From an uncultured Maribacter sp. (GTDB lineage Bacteria > Bacteroidota > Bacteroidia > Flavobacteriales > Flavobacteriaceae): 64,000 nucleotides of DNA. The notes under the pieces were generated by a model. That model was given only the letters and a program-made list of their open reading frames with translations, made no database searches and had not been told where the DNA came from. Made by a program: the position numbers and the translations under genes. Numbering within the stretch: the stretch's first letter is position 1; each line of letters begins with the position of its first letter. The stretch covers positions 310,001 to 374,000 of the forward strand of contig NZ_CANMBB010000001.1 of NCBI RefSeq assembly GCF_947495965.1, read 5' to 3'. Shown in pieces: positions 60,156 to 64,000 of the stretch.

Positions 60156-61451
60156 CTATAAATTAAACAAACCTGGCAACCACAAACTTAGTTCTGGAAA
60201 ATACGTTACTAAAAATAATGCTATTATCATAGCAACAAAAAGAGGCAATAGTGGTTTTACGACCTTTTCTATGGTTGTCTGTGCTACACCAACGCCGACA
60301 AATAAGACCGAGCCTACTGGTGGCGTACACAAGCCTATACATAGATTTAGAATCATTATTATTCCAAAATGTACTGGATCTAACCCTAATTTAGTAACCA
60401 CAGGTAAAAATATTGGTGTAAAAATTAATACCGCTGGCGTCATATCCATAAAAATACCTACAACTAACAATAGTAAGTTTATGATAAGAAGTATCATAAT
60501 TTTATTATCACTTAGCCCTAATAATCCTGTACTAATATCTTGTGGAATATTCTCATAAGAAAGCGCCCAAGACATACTCATAGAAGCTCCAATTAACAAC
60601 ATAACTATTGCGGTTGTGGCAGAAGAATCTAATAAAATTTGAGGCAAACTTTTAAAGGATATTTCTTTATATACAAATCCAAGAATTAAACTATACAAAA
60701 CTGCTATTGCAGAAGCCTCTGTTGCTGTAAAAATACCAGTAACAATACCCCCAATAACAACTACTAGCATGAACAAACTTGGTAAAGCTGTTATAAAAGT
60801 TTTAAAAACTTCTTTAAGAGTACTTCTTTTTCCTACTTTATATTTTTTCTTCTTTGCCCAAAATGATGCAACTATCATTAAAAACATACCTGTAAGTATC
60901 CCTGGAATATAACCTGCTAAAAATAAAGCTGCAATGGAGGCACCTCCACTTGCTAATGAATATACAATTAACACATTACTAGGAGGAATAATTAACCCAG
61001 TAGTAGCTGAAGTTATATTTACTGCTGCTCCAAATTCTTTGGAATATCCTTCTTTTTCCATCTCTGGTCCTAAAATACTACCCATTGCAGAAGCAGATGC
61101 CATTGCAGAGCCCGCAATAGCTCCCATTAGCATTGCCGAAATAACATTAATTAAAGCCAACCCTCCTGGTAAAGCCCCTACTATTGTTTTTGCAAAAGCA
61201 ATTAATCTATGTGCTATGCCTCCTTTATTCATTAACTCTCCAGAGAGAACAAAAAATGGTATTGCAAGCAGTGCAAAACTATCTAAACCAGTACCTATAC
61301 GTTGTGCTACTGTAGTAAAAGCAGGCATTGCAGGGATACTTACTAGCATTGTTAATAAAGAGGAAATAGTTATACTCCATGCTACTGGTGTACCAATAGC
61401 CAACAAACCAACAAAGCTAATTACTAGAACGAGAATTGGAAAATACTCCAT
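60156..61451 (-). CDS. TRAP transporter large permease (DctM type)
   Basis: A 431-residue inner-membrane permease with about 12 helices and typical DctM segments (GIAHRLIAFAKTIVGALPGG, ATTGLIIPPSNVLIVYSLA, PPVGSVLFVGVGV). It catalyses sodium- or proton-driven uptake of an organic acid delivered by the DctP protein. It starts one base after the DctQ gene end. Its substrate is probably a uronate or sugar acid, given the neighbouring uxaA, uxaB, kdgK and kdgA genes. The regulators in this block are AraC and LacI types. Confidence 0.93.
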   Translation of the reverse strand: MEYFPILVLVISFVGLLAIGTPVAWSITISSLLTMLVSIPAMPAFTTVAQRIGTGLDSFALLAIPFFVLSGELMNKGGIAHRLIAFAKTIVGALPGGLALINVISAMLMGAIAGSAMASASAMGSILGPEMEKEGYSKEFGAAVNITSATTGLIIPPSNVLIVYSLASGGASIAALFLAGYIPGILTGMFLMIVASFWAKKKKYKVGKRSTLKEVFKTFITALPSLFMLVVVIGGIVTGIFTATEASAIAVLYSLILGFVYKEISFKSLPQILLDSSATTAIVMLLIGASMSMSWALSYENIPQDISTGLLGLSDNKIMILLIINLLLLVVGIFMDMTPAVLIFTPIFLPVVTKLGLDPVHFGIIMILNLCIGLCTPPVGSVLFVGVGVAQTTIEKVVKPLLPLFVAMIIALFLVTYFPELSLWLPGLFNL

Positions 61452-61452
61452 A

Positions 61453-61914
61453 TTACTTATTTTTTAAGATATCAGAAATTTTATAATAGATAATTAATAT
61501 GCCACTTATTGGCAAAACCATATAAACAGCTGCTAATGGCATTTGTAATGCAGGAGAATATTGTTGTAAAACATACGTAATATAAACTAACCTTGAGCCG
61601 CCAATTACTAATGCAAAAAGGGAAAAAAGGATAATTAAAATTTTTACAATAAGCTTTAATTTTTTTTGTGTTTTTTCAGATAGTTTAGATGGCAAAACAT
61701 CTATAGCTACATGTTTATTTTTACCAGATACATATGCCGCCCCTAAAACACCAACCCATATCATAAGGTATCTTGCCAATTCATCTGTAAAAGAACTAGG
61801 CGAACCAAGAAAATATCTACTAAACACTTGCCATAAAACATTTATAACCATAATACTCATTATTAGTATTAAGATTTTCCCTAATATTTTATCTACCCTA
61901 TCTCTTAGTTCCAT
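61453..61914 (-). CDS. TRAP transporter small permease (DctQ type)
   Basis: The 153-residue protein has four helices (about 12-32, 45-66, 85-110 and 125-148) and the segment RYFLGSPSSFTDELARYLMIWVGVLG of the DctQ family. It bridges the large permease and the binding protein. It starts one base after the DctP gene end and ends one base before the DctM gene. Confidence 0.92.
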   Translation of the reverse strand: MELRDRVDKILGKILILIMSIMVINVLWQVFSRYFLGSPSSFTDELARYLMIWVGVLGAAYVSGKNKHVAIDVLPSKLSEKTQKKLKLIVKILIILFSLFALVIGGSRLVYITYVLQQYSPALQMPLAAVYMVLPISGILIIYYKISDILKNK

Positions 61915-61915
61915 A

Positions 61916-62899
61916 TTATTTTACTGCTTGTATATCTTTAATTAATGAATACATAGTTTCATCTTCCTTATATTGATCAAATATGTCTTTTGTCTTTTCT
62001 AAAAACAATGTTTTATCTGGTCTTATAATTTTTACTCCAGCTTCTTGCACCGCATCTAGAGCTTCTTTTTCTGCTTCCATCCATAGTTTTCTTTGGTAAA
62101 TAATAGAATTATTTACCGCTTCTTTTAACCAAATTCTTTCTTGTTCATTCAATTTCTCCCATAAATGAGTTCCTGCAATAAGAACATCTGGTAAAACGGT
62201 ATGCTCATCTAAACTATAAAACTTACAAACCTCATAATGTCTAGACAAATAAAAACTAGGAGGGTTATTTTCTGCACCATCAACAACACCTTGCTGTAAT
62301 GAGGTATATAGTTCTCCCCAAGAAATAGGGGTTGGCGAACCACCTAACTTATTCACCATATCCATAGCAGTAACACTTTCCATTACTCTAATTTTTAATC
62401 CTTTAAGATCCTCTGGTGTATTAACTGGGTTGCTTTTAGTATAAAAACTACGACTACCAGCATCATAATAGCCCAATCCTTTTAGCCAATATTGCTCTCC
62501 ATCATTCAATAATTTTTGCCCTATTGGGCCATCTAAAACCTTAAAAGAATGCTCTCTATCTCGGAATAAAAAAGGAAGTCCTAACACCTTCATTTTTGGA
62601 GCAAAATTTTCTAAAACCCCAACAGAAACCTTGGTCATATCTAAGCTTCCAATTTGTAGCAACTCTAAACATTGCCTTTCTGTTCCTAATTGTTGACTAG
62701 GGTAAATTTCTAAGGCCATTTTTCCACCAGATAATTCTTTTAAATCTTCACCCATTTTAACCATAGCAATATGTACAGAGTGTCCAACATCTAAACCATG
62801 TGCTAATTTTAAAGTTCTTTTTGAAGATATTTCAGAACAGCCATTTAGTATAAAAATAACAGCTAATAAAGGCAGCATTCTAATGGTTTTAATTTTCAT
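61916..62899 (-). CDS. TRAP transporter solute-binding lipoprotein (DctP type)
   Basis: A 327-residue DctP-type binding protein with a lipoprotein signal (LPLLAVIFILNGC, Cys at 21). Family segments include LKLAHGLDVGHSVHIAMVKM, LKGLKIRVMESVTAMDMVNK and GVVDGAENNPPSFYLSRHYE. The conserved Arg of the R-V-M segment usually contacts the carboxylate of the ligand. A uronate or related acid is suggested by the neighbouring catabolic genes. It is anchored in the periplasm and starts 31 bases after the LacI stop, so it may share a transcript with it. Confidence 0.93.
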   Translation of the reverse strand: MKIKTIRMLPLLAVIFILNGCSEISSKRTLKLAHGLDVGHSVHIAMVKMGEDLKELSGGKMALEIYPSQQLGTERQCLELLQIGSLDMTKVSVGVLENFAPKMKVLGLPFLFRDREHSFKVLDGPIGQKLLNDGEQYWLKGLGYYDAGSRSFYTKSNPVNTPEDLKGLKIRVMESVTAMDMVNKLGGSPTPISWGELYTSLQQGVVDGAENNPPSFYLSRHYEVCKFYSLDEHTVLPDVLIAGTHLWEKLNEQERIWLKEAVNNSIIYQRKLWMEAEKEALDAVQEAGVKIIRPDKTLFLEKTKDIFDQYKEDETMYSLIKDIQAVK

Positions 62900-62929
62900 A
62901 TATTAATGTTGTATTGGTATTTTATAAAC

Positions 62930-63958
62930 TTACTTCTTTTTTTTCTTAGATGACTCTCTAATTAATAAGGATGGCTTTACAATTATAGTTTTAGATTCTC
63001 TTTCTAACGGTTTAATTTGAAGTTGTTCAAATAATAAATTTGCAGATAACTCTCCCATTTTTCCTCCAGACTGATCAATTGTACTTAATGGCGGATCCAT
63101 AACTGCTGAAGTGGGACCATTACTAAAACCAACCATTGCTATATCTTTTGGAATATTTATACCTTTCTGTTTTAAATATTGCATAGCACCTATTGCCGCT
63201 ACATCATTTGCAGAAAAAATTCCATCTATACTTTCTGGTAGTCTTAAAACTTTTTCCGCTAATGTGATTCCGTCTTCTTGCATTAAATGAGAATTAAGCA
63301 CTAAATTTTCTCTAAAAGGAATTTCATGTTTTTCTAATGCTGCTTTATATCCCTTTAATCTATTTCTATAAACATTTAGATTCTTAGGCCCTGAAAAATG
63401 TACTATATTTATACATCCCTCTTCAATTAAATGATTAGTTGCTTCAAAAGCTCCTGCAAAATCATCTAACAAAACATTATTACGATCTGGTATATCACAA
63501 TGTCTATCAAAAATCACAATTGGTGTTCCATTTTTTTTTAGTCCATCTAAATGATTATAATTAAGAGTTTCCATGGAAACAGACATTATAATACCATCTA
63601 CCCTATTTGCTGCTAAAGTGTTAATCAAGTTTTCTTCCCTTTCTAACTGTTCTAAAGATTGGCAAATAATTACATTATACCCTTTCTCAAAAGCTGTTTT
63701 TTCTATTCCTGAAATAGCGGAAGAAAAAAAGTATCTAGATATTCTTGGAACAATTACACCTATTGTATTTGTCTTATTTCTTCTAAGATTAGATGCTAAT
63801 AAATTTCTTTGATACCCTAACTCATTTGCCTTATCTATTATTTTCTTTTTTGTCTTTAAAGAAACCCTATTACTATTGTTCAATGCTCTAGAAACCGTAG
63901 AGCTATCTATACCTAGAGCTTTGGCAATATCATGTATAGTTATTAAGTTATTTTCCAT
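62930..63958 (-). CDS. LacI-family transcriptional regulator
   Basis: A 342-residue regulator with an N-terminal helix-turn-helix (ITIHDIAKALGIDSSTVSRALN) and a hinge, followed by a periplasmic-binding-like effector domain with IGVIVPRISRYFFSSAISGIE and DGIFSANDVAAIGAMQYLK. It heads the TRAP operon and probably controls it and the uronate genes. The start codon lies only 5 bases after the -7 box at 63963-63970, implying a leaderless mRNA. Confidence 0.92.
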   Translation of the reverse strand: MENNLITIHDIAKALGIDSSTVSRALNNSNRVSLKTKKKIIDKANELGYQRNLLASNLRRNKTNTIGVIVPRISRYFFSSAISGIEKTAFEKGYNVIICQSLEQLEREENLINTLAANRVDGIIMSVSMETLNYNHLDGLKKNGTPIVIFDRHCDIPDRNNVLLDDFAGAFEATNHLIEEGCINIVHFSGPKNLNVYRNRLKGYKAALEKHEIPFRENLVLNSHLMQEDGITLAEKVLRLPESIDGIFSANDVAAIGAMQYLKQKGINIPKDIAMVGFSNGPTSAVMDPPLSTIDQSGGKMGELSANLLFEQLQIKPLERESKTIIVKPSLLIRESSKKKKK

Positions 63959-63962
63959 AGCC

Positions 63963-63970
63963 CAAAAATA
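63963..63970 (-). promoter_or_regulatory. -7 box of the lacI-TRAP unit
   Basis: The minus strand has TATTTTTG (63970-63963), an exact -7 box that ends 5 bases before the ATG at 63958. A normal TTG box is not found at the usual distance. Confidence 0.4.
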
Positions 63971-64000
63971 CGAACTTCGAATATAGGATAAATATACAAA

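Noticed and set aside
60934-61467. Rightward open frame of 177 codons opposite the DctM gene
   Set aside because: It lies fully antisense to a strong DctM gene, and its composition (Ile, Ala and Pro rich) is that of a complementary frame of a membrane protein.
1-64000. Mobile elements, CRISPR arrays, rRNA and tRNA genes
   Set aside because: No transposase, integrase, regular repeat-spacer pattern or recognisable RNA gene was seen on either strand. I could not run a covariance search, so a degenerate RNA could be missed.

Overview
The window reads as chromosome of a marine-type member of the Flavobacteriaceae (Bacteroidota). The evidence is low GC content, Bacteroidota-style -7 boxes (TAnnTTTG) in front of many genes, few recognisable ribosome-binding sites, a TonB receptor with a carboxypeptidase-regulatory-like N-terminal domain, and several flavobacterial protein families (DUF983, DUF4202, DUF5995, alginate-export-type porin). 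I see no rRNA, tRNA, CRISPR array, insertion sequence or phage gene.

Layout. 1-2.5 kb: partial cupin gene, universal stress protein and hemN, the last two behind an FNR-type site. 2.7-4.7 kb: a nucleotidyltransferase and sugar-kinase pair. 4.7-9.7 kb: a self-contained NADH-linked assimilatory nitrate reductase (molybdopterin, FAD/NAD and [2Fe-2S] domains fused) with an unusual sirohaem-reductase-like/rubredoxin protein. 10-21 kb: accessory genes (beta-barrel protein, FUSC membrane protein, small lipoproteins, a subclass B1 metallo-beta-lactamase, a TonB receptor with a PepSY protein, small soluble enzymes). 21-41 kb: a large nitrate/nitrite assimilation island with a NarL-type regulator, porin, NrtABCD-type ABC transporter, a five-gene haem/flavin redox operon headed by a globin, an FNR-type regulator, NarK-type transporter, SUMT, NirBD, DUF4202, a PilJ-type sensor kinase, precorrin-2 dehydrogenase, DUF7009 and an atypical response regulator. 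42-48.5 kb: upp, a membrane hydrolase, cytochrome bd oxidase, a rhodanese operon and a second CRP-family regulator. 48.6-64 kb: carbohydrate and organic acid catabolism with a DUF1338 dioxygenase, LysR, a fuconolactonase-like hydrolase, GH29 alpha-L-fucosidase, the uronate route UxaB/UxaA/KdgK/KdgA, a medium-chain dehydrogenase, an AraC regulator, a TRAP transporter and a LacI regulator.

How it fits together. Nitrate would cross the outer membrane through the porin and the inner membrane through NrtABCD or NarK. It would be reduced to nitrite by the fused nitrate reductase and to ammonium by NirBD, whose sirohaem is made by SUMT plus the precorrin-2 dehydrogenase. Five promoters of this island carry a 16-bp near-palindrome, TAMGTAWWWATACGTA, overlapping or touching the -7 box. 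It resembles the 7-2-7 sites of NarL-type regulators. Four other promoters carry 5-N4-5 palindromes of the CRP/FNR kind, each 22 or 23 bp upstream of a -7 box: ATGAT-N4-ATCAT at hemN and the porin, and GTAAC-N4-GTTAC at the DUF983-crp and rhodanese operons. The least explained items are the five-gene redox operon and the degenerate sirohaem-reductase/rubredoxin protein.
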